DNA of 64,000 nt from Brevundimonas terrae. Lineage in GTDB: Bacteria; Pseudomonadota; Alphaproteobacteria; Caulobacterales; Caulobacteraceae. The DNA lies in contig NZ_JAASQT010000007.1 in NCBI RefSeq assembly GCF_011761985.1, positions 62,001 to 126,000 on the forward strand. Reading direction: 5' to 3'. Both the position numbers and the translations under genes were made by a program. A model generated the notes under the pieces. The model was not told the origin of the DNA. It saw only the letters and a list, made by a program, of their open reading frames with translations, and made no database searches. Shown here piece after piece: positions 45,314 to 53,908 of the stretch (its first letter is position 1; the number at the start of each line of letters is the position of its first letter).

Positions 45314-46084
45314 ATGGAATTGTTCGATTTAAGTGGCAAGGTCGCCATCATTACCGGCTCGTCCAAGGGGATCGGCAAGGCGATTGCGGAACGACTGGCC
45401 GAGCACGGGGCCAAGGTGGTGATTTCCTCGCGCAAGGCCGAGCCGTGCGAGGCGGTGGCGCAGGCGATCAATGAAAAACACGGTGAGGGCCGTGCCATTG
45501 CCATCCCTGCCAATATTGCCTCGAAAGACGACCTGCAGCGTCTGGTGGACGACACCCGCGCCGTTTTCGGCAAGATCGATATTCTGGTCTGTAATGCGGC
45601 CACCAACCCCTATGCCGGACCGATGGCGGGGATTTCGGACGACCAGTTCGGCAAAATCCTCCAGAACAATGTCGTGTCCAACCACTGGCTGATCCAGATG
45701 GTTGCGCCCGAAATGCTGGAGAGAAATGACGGGTCGATCCTGATTATTTCCTCGATTGGCGGGCTGCGCGGCAATGCCCTGATCGGGGCGTACAACATCT
45801 CCAAGGCCGCAGACATGCAGTTGGCGCGCAATCTGGCGGTCGAGTACGGACCACAAAATGTGCGGGTGAACTGTATCGCGCCGGGTCTGATCAAGACCGA
45901 TTTTGCCCGCTATCTTTGGGAAGATCCGCAGACCCTGAAATCGGTCACCGAACCGGCACCTTTGAAAAGGATCGGATTGCCGGATGAAATTGCCGGCACA
46001 GCAGTCTATCTGTGCAGCCCTGCGTCGGCCTATGTAACCGGCCAGACGCTCGTGGTGGATGGCGGATTGACGATTGCCTGGTGA
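45314..46084 (+). CDS. SDR family oxidoreductase (DHRS4-like)
   Basis: The 256-residue classical SDR has TGSSKGIG, NAAT, IISSIGG and the YNISKAA active site. RKAEP after the second strand and GGLTIAW at the end match acyl-CoA/3-oxoacyl or carbonyl-reducing SDRs of the DHRS4 group. A GGGAGAGG ribosome site precedes the ATG. Its stop overlaps the acyltransferase start. Confidence 0.92.
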   Translation: MELFDLSGKVAIITGSSKGIGKAIAERLAEHGAKVVISSRKAEPCEAVAQAINEKHGEGRAIAIPANIASKDDLQRLVDDTRAVFGKIDILVCNAATNPYAGPMAGISDDQFGKILQNNVVSNHWLIQMVAPEMLERNDGSILIISSIGGLRGNALIGAYNISKAADMQLARNLAVEYGPQNVRVNCIAPGLIKTDFARYLWEDPQTLKSVTEPAPLKRIGLPDEIAGTAVYLCSPASAYVTGQTLVVDGGLTIAW

Positions 46085-47009
46085 GAACAAGCATAAGGTG
46101 TCCTTTGGACAGGACCTGACGTGGCGGCTGCAATCCGTTGCGTTTTCGGGCCTGTTCGGGGCTTTGCGTCTGATTGGTGTGGATGCGGCGTCAAGTTTCG
46201 GGGGCGGGCTGTTGCGCGCCCTCGGACCCCGGACGGGCACGCACAAGACGGTGTTGCGTAACCTGCAGATTGCCTTCCCTGAAAAGCCTGAAAGCTGGCG
46301 ACAGCAGTTGGCCCGCGACCAGTGGGAAATGACGGGCCGCACCTTTGCCGAACTGGCGGTGATGGATCGCCTGACACCGGAAAGCGGCCGGATCGAGATT
46401 GTCGGTCTGGAGCGGCTGCATGCAGTGCGTGACAGCGGCAAGCCGGTGGTTCTGATTTCCGGCCACATCGCCAATTTCGAGGTGATGGCGGCGGTTATCA
46501 TGCATGCGGGTGTGCCGTGTCAGGTCACCTATCGTGCGGCCAACAACCCCTATGTGGACAAGCAAATCCGCGAGGCCCGCGCCCGTTACGGTATCCGCCT
46601 GTTTGCGCCCAAGGGTGACGGCACGCGTGAACTGGTGGCCGGTTTGAAGCGCGGCGATTCCATCGCCCTGCTGGTGGACCAAAAATATAATGAGGGGCCG
46701 GAGGTCGAGTTCTTTGGCCAGCCGGTCAATGCCTCGCCCGGCGCAGCGCGTCTGGCCAAGAAGTTCGATACAGTGATGTTGCCGCTATCGGTGGTGCGCC
46801 TGAAGGGCGCGCGGTTCCGCGTGACCGCCCACGAGCCGATTGCCATTCCCGATACGGGCGACAAGGCCGCCGATGTGCTGGCCGGTATTCAGGCTGCCAA
46901 CCGCTTTGTCGAGGATCGCGTGCGCGAAAATCCGGTGGACTGGTTCTGGGTCCACAAGCGTTGGCCGCAAAAAGTCTATGACAGGTTGAAGGTGGCCAAC
47001 GAGGGCTGA
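46074..47009 (+). CDS. Lipid A late acyltransferase (LpxL/HtrB family)
   Basis: The 311-residue protein has the acyltransferase motif SGHIANFE (His-X4-Glu), LLVDQKYNEGP and the end segment PVDWFWVHKRWP. It would add a secondary acyl chain to lipid A at the inner membrane. The start appears to be TTG at 46074, inside the SDR gene. Its 3' end overlaps the response-regulator gene by 34 bases. Confidence 0.9.
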   Translation: MPGENKHKVSFGQDLTWRLQSVAFSGLFGALRLIGVDAASSFGGGLLRALGPRTGTHKTVLRNLQIAFPEKPESWRQQLARDQWEMTGRTFAELAVMDRLTPESGRIEIVGLERLHAVRDSGKPVVLISGHIANFEVMAAVIMHAGVPCQVTYRAANNPYVDKQIREARARYGIRLFAPKGDGTRELVAGLKRGDSIALLVDQKYNEGPEVEFFGQPVNASPGAARLAKKFDTVMLPLSVVRLKGARFRVTAHEPIAIPDTGDKAADVLAGIQAANRFVEDRVRENPVDWFWVHKRWPQKVYDRLKVANEG

Positions 47010-47494
47010 CGGTCGCTTTCGCGCCGGAACGGGCCGTCATAGTCGAGCATGGCAGTGCGTCTGCGGTCGGGACCGAAAAAGGTTTCTGTCCGCACAAAGG
47101 CGCGGGGTTTGAAGATCACCGCGTCTATCTTTTTCATCAGGTCATTGATGATGACGGGTTTGGTCACGAACTCGGTCACACCGGCATCTCTGGCCTCGGT
47201 CACGCGCGAGCGTTCCGAATGGCCGGTCATCATGATGATGGGCAGATAGGGATTGGAGCAGATCGCCTCGTCGCGCAGCGTGCGGGTCAGGGCGACACCG
47301 TCCACCGGCTCCATGCGAAAATCGACAATGGCAATATCGATGGCATGGGTCTGGACCAGTTCGAGCGCCTGATTGCGGTTCTCGGCCTCGCTGATCCGGC
47401 CAACTCCGACCGATTTGAGCATGGCAGCCATGATGGAGCGCATATTGGCATTGTCATCGACCAGCAGGATATGCAGCGTTCCCAGACCGGACAT
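46976..47494 (-). CDS. Single-domain response regulator with C-terminal extension
   Basis: The 172-residue protein has a receiver domain (about 6-125) with VDD (Asp13, Asp14), phospho-acceptor Asp58 in IVDFRM, Thr in MMTGHS and Lys in VTKPV. The last 45 residues form a charged tail (RTETFFGPDRRR) with no output domain. It probably acts by protein-protein contact. It starts in a TGATG overlap with the DUF2093 gene, so the two are co-translated. The cognate kinase is unknown. Confidence 0.9.
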   Translation of the reverse strand: MSGLGTLHILLVDDNANMRSIMAAMLKSVGVGRISEAENRNQALELVQTHAIDIAIVDFRMEPVDGVALTRTLRDEAICSNPYLPIIMMTGHSERSRVTEARDAGVTEFVTKPVIINDLMKKIDAVIFKPRAFVRTETFFGPDRRRTAMLDYDGPFRRESDRQPSLATFNLS

Positions 47495-47694
47495 CAGGCG
47501 TCATGCGCCTTCATATATTCCAGCGGCCCCGCATAGGCTTCTTGCCGCTCGACCGACCAGTAACGCAGGGCGGGCAGGGCTATGGGCTGGCTGGTGACTG
47601 CACAGCGGACATGGCTGCCGCCTTTCAGTACGATAAACTCGCCGTCACCATAGTGCAGCATAGCGATGGAGGGATCGGAGGCTGTGTGGGTCAT
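47494..47694 (-). CDS. DUF2093 small protein
   Basis: The 66-residue protein has the DUF2093 pattern: AMLHYGDGEFIVLKGGSHVRCAVT followed by QPIALPALRYWSVERQEAY. The ATG at 47694 is chosen because the upstream frame is unlike the family. Function unknown. It is translationally linked to the response regulator. Confidence 0.9.
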   Translation of the reverse strand: MTHTASDPSIAMLHYGDGEFIVLKGGSHVRCAVTSQPIALPALRYWSVERQEAYAGPLEYMKAHDA

Positions 47695-47781
47695 GGAGGC
47701 GGGGGCTTTGCAAAACTGTGCAGACGCGCGAATCAGTTGCACATTGATCTCACTGTGTCGCTTGAAACGGGGGCTGTGAAG

Positions 47782-48963
47782 ATGGCGCTTGGGGTGTCGA
47801 TTATTTTGGCAAGCTTGCTGGCCATGACAGGGGGTGAGGCCGTGGCGGACAGGGGTGAGCCTTCGGATCAAAGCGCCAGTATCCGCGACATGGGCCGCGC
47901 GCCCGGTGTGCTGCCGAGCGGGCCACTGAATGCGATCACCGATGTGGCGGGTGTGCGCGTGGGGCAGGTGACCTTAAATCACGGTGACAGTGTGCGGACC
48001 GGTGTGACGGCCATCCTGCCGCATGGCGGCGATCTGTTCCGCGACAAGGTTCCGGCGGGCCTCAAGGTCGCCAACGGATATGGCAAGCTGGCGGGCGCGA
48101 CACAGATTGTCGAGCTGGGCGAGATCGAAAGTCCGATTGTGCTGACCAATACGCTGTCGGTCGGGGCGGCGATGGAAGGCGTGGTGCGCTGGACGCTGCA
48201 ACAAGCCGGCCATGAGGATATCCGCTCGGTCAATGCGGTGGTGGGCGAGACCAATGATGGCGGGCTGAACGATATTCGCGGGCTTCATGTGCGGCCCGAA
48301 CATGTGATCGCAGCGATTGAAAGCGCGACGACCGGCCCCGTTGCCGAGGGGGCGGTGGGCGCAGGGACCGGCACCATCGCCTTTGGTTTCAAGGGCGGGA
48401 TCGGCACCGCGTCACGCCAACTGCCACAAAGTCTTGGCGGCTTTACCGTCGGGGTGCTGGTGCAGTCCAACTATGGCGGGTTGCTGACGATTGACGGTGT
48501 GCCGGTGGGGGCCGAGATCGGGCGCTATTATCTGAAAGATGCCGTCGAGGCCGAAAAGCCGGACGGCTCGATCATGATTGTGGTGGCGACCGATGCGCCG
48601 TTGTCGGACCGTAATCTGGAGCGTCTGGCCGAGCGGGCTTTTGCCGGATTGGCCCGTACGGGCGCGGCCTATTCCAACGGCTCGGGCGACTATGCCATTG
48701 CGTTTTCGACCCATGAGGGTGTGCGCCGCACTGTGGCCCGCCGCGAGGCACCGGCCATGATCGAGGACTGGCCCAATGATCGCATGTCGCCGCTGTTCGT
48801 GGCGGTGGCCGAGGCGAGCGAGGAAGCCATCCTCAACTCGATGTTCAAGGCCACGACGACGCGGTCTGTCGTCAATGGCCGCGAGGTCGTGATCGAGGCA
48901 CTGGATGTGGAACGGGTGCGGACCATTCTGGACCGCGCCCGACCCTTAAGTGTCCGTCCCTAG
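47782..48963 (+). CDS. P1 family (DmpA/BapA-type) self-processing aminopeptidase
   Basis: The 393-residue precursor has a signal peptide (about 1-22) and the S58 fold with [27 protein letters not shown] and [14 protein letters not shown]. The probable autocleavage and nucleophile site is Ser263 in [14 protein letters not shown], matching the DmpA/BapA beta-subunit start. Such enzymes release N-terminal D- or beta-amino acids. A periplasmic location is implied. It overlaps xseA by 4 bases at the 3' ends. Confidence 0.9.
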   Translation: MALGVSIILASLLAMTGGEAVADRGEPSDQSASIRDMGRAPGVLPSGPLNAITDVAGVRVGQVTLNHGDSVRTGVTAILPHGGDLFRDKVPAGLKVANGYGKLAGATQIVELGEIESPIVLTNTLSVGAAMEGVVRWTLQQAGHEDIRSVNAVVGETNDGGLNDIRGLHVRPEHVIAAIESATTGPVAEGAVGAGTGTIAFGFKGGIGTASRQLPQSLGGFTVGVLVQSNYGGLLTIDGVPVGAEIGRYYLKDAVEAEKPDGSIMIVVATDAPLSDRNLERLAERAFAGLARTGAAYSNGSGDYAIAFSTHEGVRRTVARREAPAMIEDWPNDRMSPLFVAVAEASEEAILNSMFKATTTRSVVNGREVVIEALDVERVRTILDRARPLSVRP

Positions 48964-50447
48964 AACAGACTGCCCTGATCGGCAGACGGTGCCTTGGGCT
49001 TGGCGGCAGGTTTTGGCGTGGCTGGCGCGGAAACCGGCGGCGGCGTTGTTGTGCCGCCTTCGCCAATGACCGCAGGACGTTGGCCGTCACCGAACACCAG
49101 AGACACCTGTTGTCCCTCAACCAGTTTGTGCGCGGAGGTGATCCACTGGCCGTTTGTGTCTTCGACGCGCGCAAAGCCCGGCTTGGGCCGTGACGGATCA
49201 AGCGAGGCAAGAGCGCGCGACAGGGCGGCCAGACGGTCGCTATCGCGCATCAGGCGACGATCCACGGCGGGCTTGAAGCGGGCATCCAAAGCCGAAAGAC
49301 GATCTGCACGACGCTCGATGGGGCGGTTCAGCAGGGTCGGGTTCAGTCGCGCCGAAATGCGGGTCAGGCGCTGTTCGTGAACGCTGGCATTGCGGTGCAG
49401 GGCGGCGCCCAGACGCGAAGAGGCCAGATCAAGACGCTGTTGCGGCAGGGCCAGCAGGTCGTCGGGCCGCGAGGGCAGACCCCGCGCCACGGCCATCAGG
49501 CGGGTACGGCGGTCTTCCAGCAGACGCGCACCCGAACGGCGCAGGCGCGTTTCAAGGTCTGACAGGCCCCATTGAAGCTCGGCCAGAACCGGCGTCGCCA
49601 TTTCGGCGGCACCCGTCGGCGTGGGCGCGCGGCGGTCGGAGACAAAGTCGATCAGGGTGGTGTCGGTCTCGTGCCCGACCGCCGAAATGATCGGGATACG
49701 GGCCTCGGCCACGGTGCGGGCAAGGTCTTCGTCGTTAAAGCCCCACAGGTCTTCGACCGAGCCACCGCCCCGCGCGACGATCAGCAGGTCGGGGCGCGGG
49801 ATCGGTCCATCCGGCGTCATGCCATCAAAGCCGCGCACGGCATTGGCCACCTGTTTGGCGGCGGCATCGCCTTGCACGACGACGGGCCAGACAATGACGC
49901 GGCACGGCCAGCGGTCGCTGATGCGGTGCAGGATGTCGCGGATTACCGCGCCGGTCGGACTGGTGATGACACCGATCGCGGCGGGGAAGGCAGGCAGGGC
50001 TTTTTTGCGCGACGGCTCGAACAGGCCCTCTTCGCGCAGGCGGGCCTTGACGCGCTCCAGTTGCGCCAGAAGAGCACCGGCCCCCGCCGGCTCCATGCTC
50101 TCGATGACAATCTGGTAGGACGAGCGCGCAGGATAGGATGTGATCTTGCCGGTGACGATGACTTCGAGGCCGGTTTCCGGCTGGGCCCCCAGCGAGCGAA
50201 CCACGCCCTTCCAGACCACACCATCAATGGCGGCCTTGTCGTCTTTCAAGGTCAGATAGACGTGACCGGACGAATGGCGCGTGACCTTGGAGATTTCGCC
50301 GCGAATCCGCACATGACCAAAACGGTCCTCGAGCGTGCGTTTCAGCGCAAAGCTCAGTTCCGAAATGGACAGGGCCGGATTGTTGTCACGGGCCTCTGCC
50401 TGTTCGGCAGGGGGCGCCCCTTCGAAGGCGTAGTCATCATCGCTCAT
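48960..50447 (-). CDS. xseA: Exodeoxyribonuclease VII large subunit
   Basis: The 495-residue protein has the OB-fold ([25 protein letters not shown]), the catalytic region with [36 protein letters not shown] and [24 protein letters not shown], and a long helical C-terminal part. It degrades single-stranded DNA with XseB, which is not in this window. A Pro/Ala tail follows near the C-terminus. Confidence 0.96.
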   Translation of the reverse strand: MSDDDYAFEGAPPAEQAEARDNNPALSISELSFALKRTLEDRFGHVRIRGEISKVTRHSSGHVYLTLKDDKAAIDGVVWKGVVRSLGAQPETGLEVIVTGKITSYPARSSYQIVIESMEPAGAGALLAQLERVKARLREEGLFEPSRKKALPAFPAAIGVITSPTGAVIRDILHRISDRWPCRVIVWPVVVQGDAAAKQVANAVRGFDGMTPDGPIPRPDLLIVARGGGSVEDLWGFNDEDLARTVAEARIPIISAVGHETDTTLIDFVSDRRAPTPTGAAEMATPVLAELQWGLSDLETRLRRSGARLLEDRRTRLMAVARGLPSRPDDLLALPQQRLDLASSRLGAALHRNASVHEQRLTRISARLNPTLLNRPIERRADRLSALDARFKPAVDRRLMRDSDRLAALSRALASLDPSRPKPGFARVEDTNGQWITSAHKLVEGQQVSLVFGDGQRPAVIGEGGTTTPPPVSAPATPKPAAKPKAPSADQGSLF

Positions 50448-50544
50448 GGGCCTAGCCTAGCCTGATGCGGGCGATACGGGAACGGTGTGGTTGCGGTTTC
50501 GTTGTGACCAGATGAGATCAACCCCTGAAGGGAAGACACCCGAC

Positions 50545-50967
50545 ATGCGTATAATGACATCTGTGGCACTGAGTGCGGCTGTTCTGGCCCTTGCGGCCTG
50601 CAATAATAATACGGGCGAGAAACCGGCGGCCCCTGCGGACCCCGCGATCACGTCCGGCATGGCCGCCAATGCGCCGATGGGCGATGCGCCGGTTCTGCTG
50701 GGGCTGAACCGCAAACAGCTTGAAGATGCCGATCTGGTTACCTTTGCCGGTGTCGATCTGGGCGATGTGGAAACACTGGTGTTTGACGGTACGGGCAATG
50801 TAACCGGATTGGTTATCGAGTTGGACAATACCGATGATCTGAAGGTGGTGATGCCGGTGGGCAATGTGGTGCTGTTCGACAACCCTGACGGCAAGGGCAA
50901 GGATCTTTCAACCGATCTGACACTGGATCAGTTGAAGGCCCTGCCAAAATACGTTCCAGCAGCCTAA
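50545..50967 (+). CDS. Lipoprotein with PRC-barrel-like domain
   Basis: This 140-residue precursor has lipobox LAAC (Cys about 19). The mature part contains LEDADLVTFAGVDLGDVETLVFDGTGNVTGLVIEL, which looks like the PRC-barrel pattern. The function is unknown. It stands between xseA and purD. Confidence 0.75.
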   Translation: MRIMTSVALSAAVLALAACNNNTGEKPAAPADPAITSGMAANAPMGDAPVLLGLNRKQLEDADLVTFAGVDLGDVETLVFDGTGNVTGLVIELDNTDDLKVVMPVGNVVLFDNPDGKGKDLSTDLTLDQLKALPKYVPAA

Positions 50968-51030
50968 AGCGCGGCCTTTAACCCTGTTAGGCGCTTGACG
51001 ATGGGGGCCTAACGGGGTCATTCGGCAGAC

Positions 51031-52305
51031 ATGAAAATTCTGCTCGTCGGATCCGGGGGGCGCGAGCACGCTCTCGCCTGGAAAATCGCCCAATCGCCCC
51101 GCGTTTCGCGGCTTGTCATTGCGCCCGGTAATCCAGGCATGGCGCAGCACGGCGAGCTTTTCCCCGATATCAAGGCCACCGACGTGGCAGGGATCGTGGA
51201 ACTGGCCACCCGTATTCAGGCCGATCTGGTCGTGGTCGGTCCCGAGGCCGCACTGGCCGAAGGTCTGGCCGATCAGTTGGCCCGCCTGAACATTCCGTGC
51301 TTTGGCCCCTCGGCCAAGGCGGCGCAGTTGGAAACCTCCAAGGCGTTTTCCAAGGCGTTTCTGGCCCGTCACAATATCCCGACCGCTCGCTATGGTGCCT
51401 ATGAGGATGTGGCCGAGGCCAAGGCAGCCCTTGGCGAATACAGCGCCCCCTATGTCATCAAGGCCGACGGTCTGGCAGCGGGCAAGGGCGTGGCCATCAG
51501 CCCCGATCGTCAGGATGCCGAGGCCGAGATCGAACGCATGCTGGGCGGCCGTTTCGGCAGCGCCGGTTCGCGCGTCGTGATCGAAGAATTCATGGACGGC
51601 GAAGAAGGTAGCCTGTTTGCCCTGTCCGACGGTAAACGTGCCGTGCTGTTCGGTGGCGCTCAGGATCACAAGCGGGCCTTTGACGGCGACAGCGGCCCCA
51701 ATACAGGCGGCATGGGTGCCTATTCGCCCGCGCCGGTCTTTACGCCCGAATTCGTCAAGGCAGCCAATGATCTGGTGGTCCAGCCGACGATCCAGAAGAT
51801 GGCCGAGGAAGGCACGCCCTATCGCGGCGTGCTGTATGCGGGTCTGATGGCGACCAGCGAAGGCCCCAAGGTCGTCGAGTTCAATGCCCGTTTCGGTGAT
51901 CCGGAATGTCAGGTGCTGATGATGCGCCTTGATGGCGACATCGTTCCGCTGCTGCTGGCCTGTGCCAAGGGCGACCTGTCACAGGTGCCTGCGCCGAGCT
52001 TCAAGCCGGGTGTGGTCATCACGGTGGTGATGGCGGCCAAGGGCTATCCCGACAGCCCTCTGGAAGGCTCGATCATCCGTGGCGCGGAACAGGATTTCGG
52101 CCCGCATGTGCAGGTCTTCCATGCCGGTACCAAGCGTCGTGATGACGGCGCGCTGGTGGCGGCGGGCGGTCGTGTGCTGAATGTCTGTGCCTATGGCGCG
52201 GATATCAACGAAGCCCGCGAGCGGGCCTATGAGGCTGTGGCCAAGATCGACTGGCCGGGCGGTTTTAACCGTACCGACATCGGCTGGCGGGCCATCGGTC
52301 GCTAA
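51031..52305 (+). CDS. purD: Phosphoribosylamine-glycine ligase
   Basis: The 424-residue ATP-grasp enzyme has VGSGGREHALAWKI at the start, the GPNTGGMGAYSPAP loop and EFNARFGDPECQ. It joins glycine to phosphoribosylamine in purine synthesis. It is a single gene with a strong terminator. No purine riboswitch was seen before it. Confidence 0.97.
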   Translation: MKILLVGSGGREHALAWKIAQSPRVSRLVIAPGNPGMAQHGELFPDIKATDVAGIVELATRIQADLVVVGPEAALAEGLADQLARLNIPCFGPSAKAAQLETSKAFSKAFLARHNIPTARYGAYEDVAEAKAALGEYSAPYVIKADGLAAGKGVAISPDRQDAEAEIERMLGGRFGSAGSRVVIEEFMDGEEGSLFALSDGKRAVLFGGAQDHKRAFDGDSGPNTGGMGAYSPAPVFTPEFVKAANDLVVQPTIQKMAEEGTPYRGVLYAGLMATSEGPKVVEFNARFGDPECQVLMMRLDGDIVPLLLACAKGDLSQVPAPSFKPGVVITVVMAAKGYPDSPLEGSIIRGAEQDFGPHVQVFHAGTKRRDDGALVAAGGRVLNVCAYGADINEARERAYEAVAKIDWPGGFNRTDIGWRAIGR

Positions 52306-52312
52306 GATTATT

Positions 52313-52344
52313 GGGGGGAAGGTTTCGGCCTTCCCCTTTTTCTT
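52313..52344 (+). terminator. Rho-independent terminator after purD
   Basis: Stem GGGGAAGG/CCTTCCCC with loop TTTCGG and tail TTTTTCTTT. Confidence 0.92.
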
Positions 52345-52349
52345 TGTGC

Positions 52350-53033
52350 CTAGTTCATCGCGAACAGAAGACGGCCATCGCCCATGCGTTCGCGCAGGGC
52401 GGCGAGGTCGGCATGGCTGCACGAGAAACAGCCATAGGAGCGGCCCAGCTTGCCCTCGCGGGCGAGGAAGGCCGGATCGGCATAGTCGGCCCCGTGCACG
52501 ATAATGGCGCGCGGGCGGGCCAGATTGTTGGAATATTCCAGACCGTCCAGAAGCACGTTCGGCCCCTGTTGCGGGCCCCATGATGCGCCGGCGGTCACAT
52601 AGGCTCCGAGTGACGACATATGGCTGTCGGGCTCATTGGAGAACCGTTCCGCATAGCCATTGTGGCGCGGGTCCGAGCCGCGTCCGTGGGTGGTACGATA
52701 GGCCGTCACCCAGCCGCCATGCAGGTCGATTTCATAAAGGCGGTCAGTGCCGGAGAACTTCTGGAAATCGACCACATACATACGGTCACGCAAAGAAACG
52801 CGGTGGCCGTGGGTATCGAGGGCTGCGCGTGCGCGTTGCAGCAGGTCGGGGCGGATCAGGCCATGCGGGTCGATGATGCTTTGCTGCGCCACTGCTACGG
52901 TCGGGCGCGGCGGCATGGCCGGTTGCGGAGGTGGGGCCATGGCCAGCGGAGCCGGTGGTATCGAAGAAGCGGTTGCACATCCGGCCAAGGCCATTGAGCC
53001 GCCAAAAATCAAACCCCGTCTCGAAACATGCAT
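52350..53033 (-). CDS. L,D-transpeptidase-like (YkuD_2 type) lipoprotein
   Basis: From the ATG at 53033 the product has 227 residues. The N-terminus SRRGLIFGGSMALAGC combines a twin-arginine-like start with a lipobox (Cys about 19), so it may be a Tat-exported lipoprotein. The catalytic-like segment is RAIIVHGADYADPAF, then GRSYGCFSCSHADL, resembling the Cys-containing motif of YkuD_2 enzymes but with two Cys. Predicted role: crosslinking or tailoring of peptidoglycan. Converges on purD. Confidence 0.78.
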   Translation of the reverse strand: MHVSRRGLIFGGSMALAGCATASSIPPAPLAMAPPPQPAMPPRPTVAVAQQSIIDPHGLIRPDLLQRARAALDTHGHRVSLRDRMYVVDFQKFSGTDRLYEIDLHGGWVTAYRTTHGRGSDPRHNGYAERFSNEPDSHMSSLGAYVTAGASWGPQQGPNVLLDGLEYSNNLARPRAIIVHGADYADPAFLAREGKLGRSYGCFSCSHADLAALRERMGDGRLLFAMN

Positions 53034-53380
53034 ACTGGTATCCCTCGTGGCAGTGTGCGCGATCAGGCTGTGCAGCCCTTCAGCAATACGCGACGCCATA
53101 AAAACCTTTGGAATCCAAACAATACAAGCGGCACTGTTGTTTTAGTGCGGGGTCCATATGGCCGGGCGGCGGCAATCGGGGCCGGACTGTGAACGGAGCC
53201 GTAGATTTTTGTGTGCGGCAAAGCCTGACATAGCAGGGTGATGGTGTCAGGCTACCGAACGGGGATGCGAAATGGGGCGCAAAATATGGCCACATCACGG
53301 ACGATTATAACTTTCGCGTGATAGTGGAACCGTTTTCGAAATGTGCTTAGCTTAAGATGTATTCAGAGTGCGGAGTTGTG
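53034..53380. other. Divergent intergenic region
   Basis: No convincing gene is seen. The stretch separates the divergent L,D-transpeptidase-like and lipoprotein genes and should hold both promoters. It includes a GAATC site (53111-53115) in the near-palindrome TTGGAATCCAA and a TATAAT on the minus strand (53304-53309). Neither is enough for a promoter call. Confidence 0.4.
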
Positions 53381-53905
53381 ATGTCGGGACTGGCTTTGGC
53401 GATGAAATATCAACGCGCGGGATATGCCGTTGTGGCAGCGTTTGCCGTGGCCGTGTTGTCGGCCTGTAGCGCAGGGCCGGAACTTCGGATCGAACAGGCA
53501 CCGCAGCAGGCGGTCGTTTTCAACAATCTGTCGGTTCTGGAAGCCGATACCGATGCCCGCGCCGCCATGGCCGTGACGCGTGTTTTACAAGAACAGCATG
53601 GCGTCGGGTCGGGTGATGACTGGATGCTGGTGGCGACCTTGGCCCTGCGTCCGGTCGGGGTCGGCACTTTCAGTGATCCGGACGGGCGTGACGGGGCGTG
53701 GACAGAGACACCGCGCATTGTCGGCGCACGTCGCGGACCGGGTCTGCATGTTCTGACCGTGGTTGCCACTTCCAAGGACGGCAGCACCAACCGTGTGGCG
53801 CGGGTTTCGGCCCGTGGTCCGCTGGATGCGACGCCCGATGATCTGGTGCAGTTACTGGCCGATGCCGCGGCCAAGGTGCTGGTCGAGGGCGGCCAGAACC
53901 CGTAG
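53381..53905 (+). CDS. Lipoprotein of unknown function
   Basis: This 174-residue precursor has lipobox LSAC (Cys about 29). The ATG at 53381 has GGAG 7 bases upstream; a later in-frame ATG (53402) would give a shorter leader. The mature part has no domain I recognise, with a Gly/Asp-rich middle and a helical end. Converges on the CHASE2 kinase gene. Confidence 0.7.
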   Translation: MSGLALAMKYQRAGYAVVAAFAVAVLSACSAGPELRIEQAPQQAVVFNNLSVLEADTDARAAMAVTRVLQEQHGVGSGDDWMLVATLALRPVGVGTFSDPDGRDGAWTETPRIVGARRGPGLHVLTVVATSKDGSTNRVARVSARGPLDATPDDLVQLLADAAAKVLVEGGQNP

Positions 53906-53908
53906 CGG

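Noticed and set aside
53080..53298. 72-codon open frame in the divergent intergenic region
   Set aside because: No ribosome site, no signal or domain; composition like non-coding sequence.
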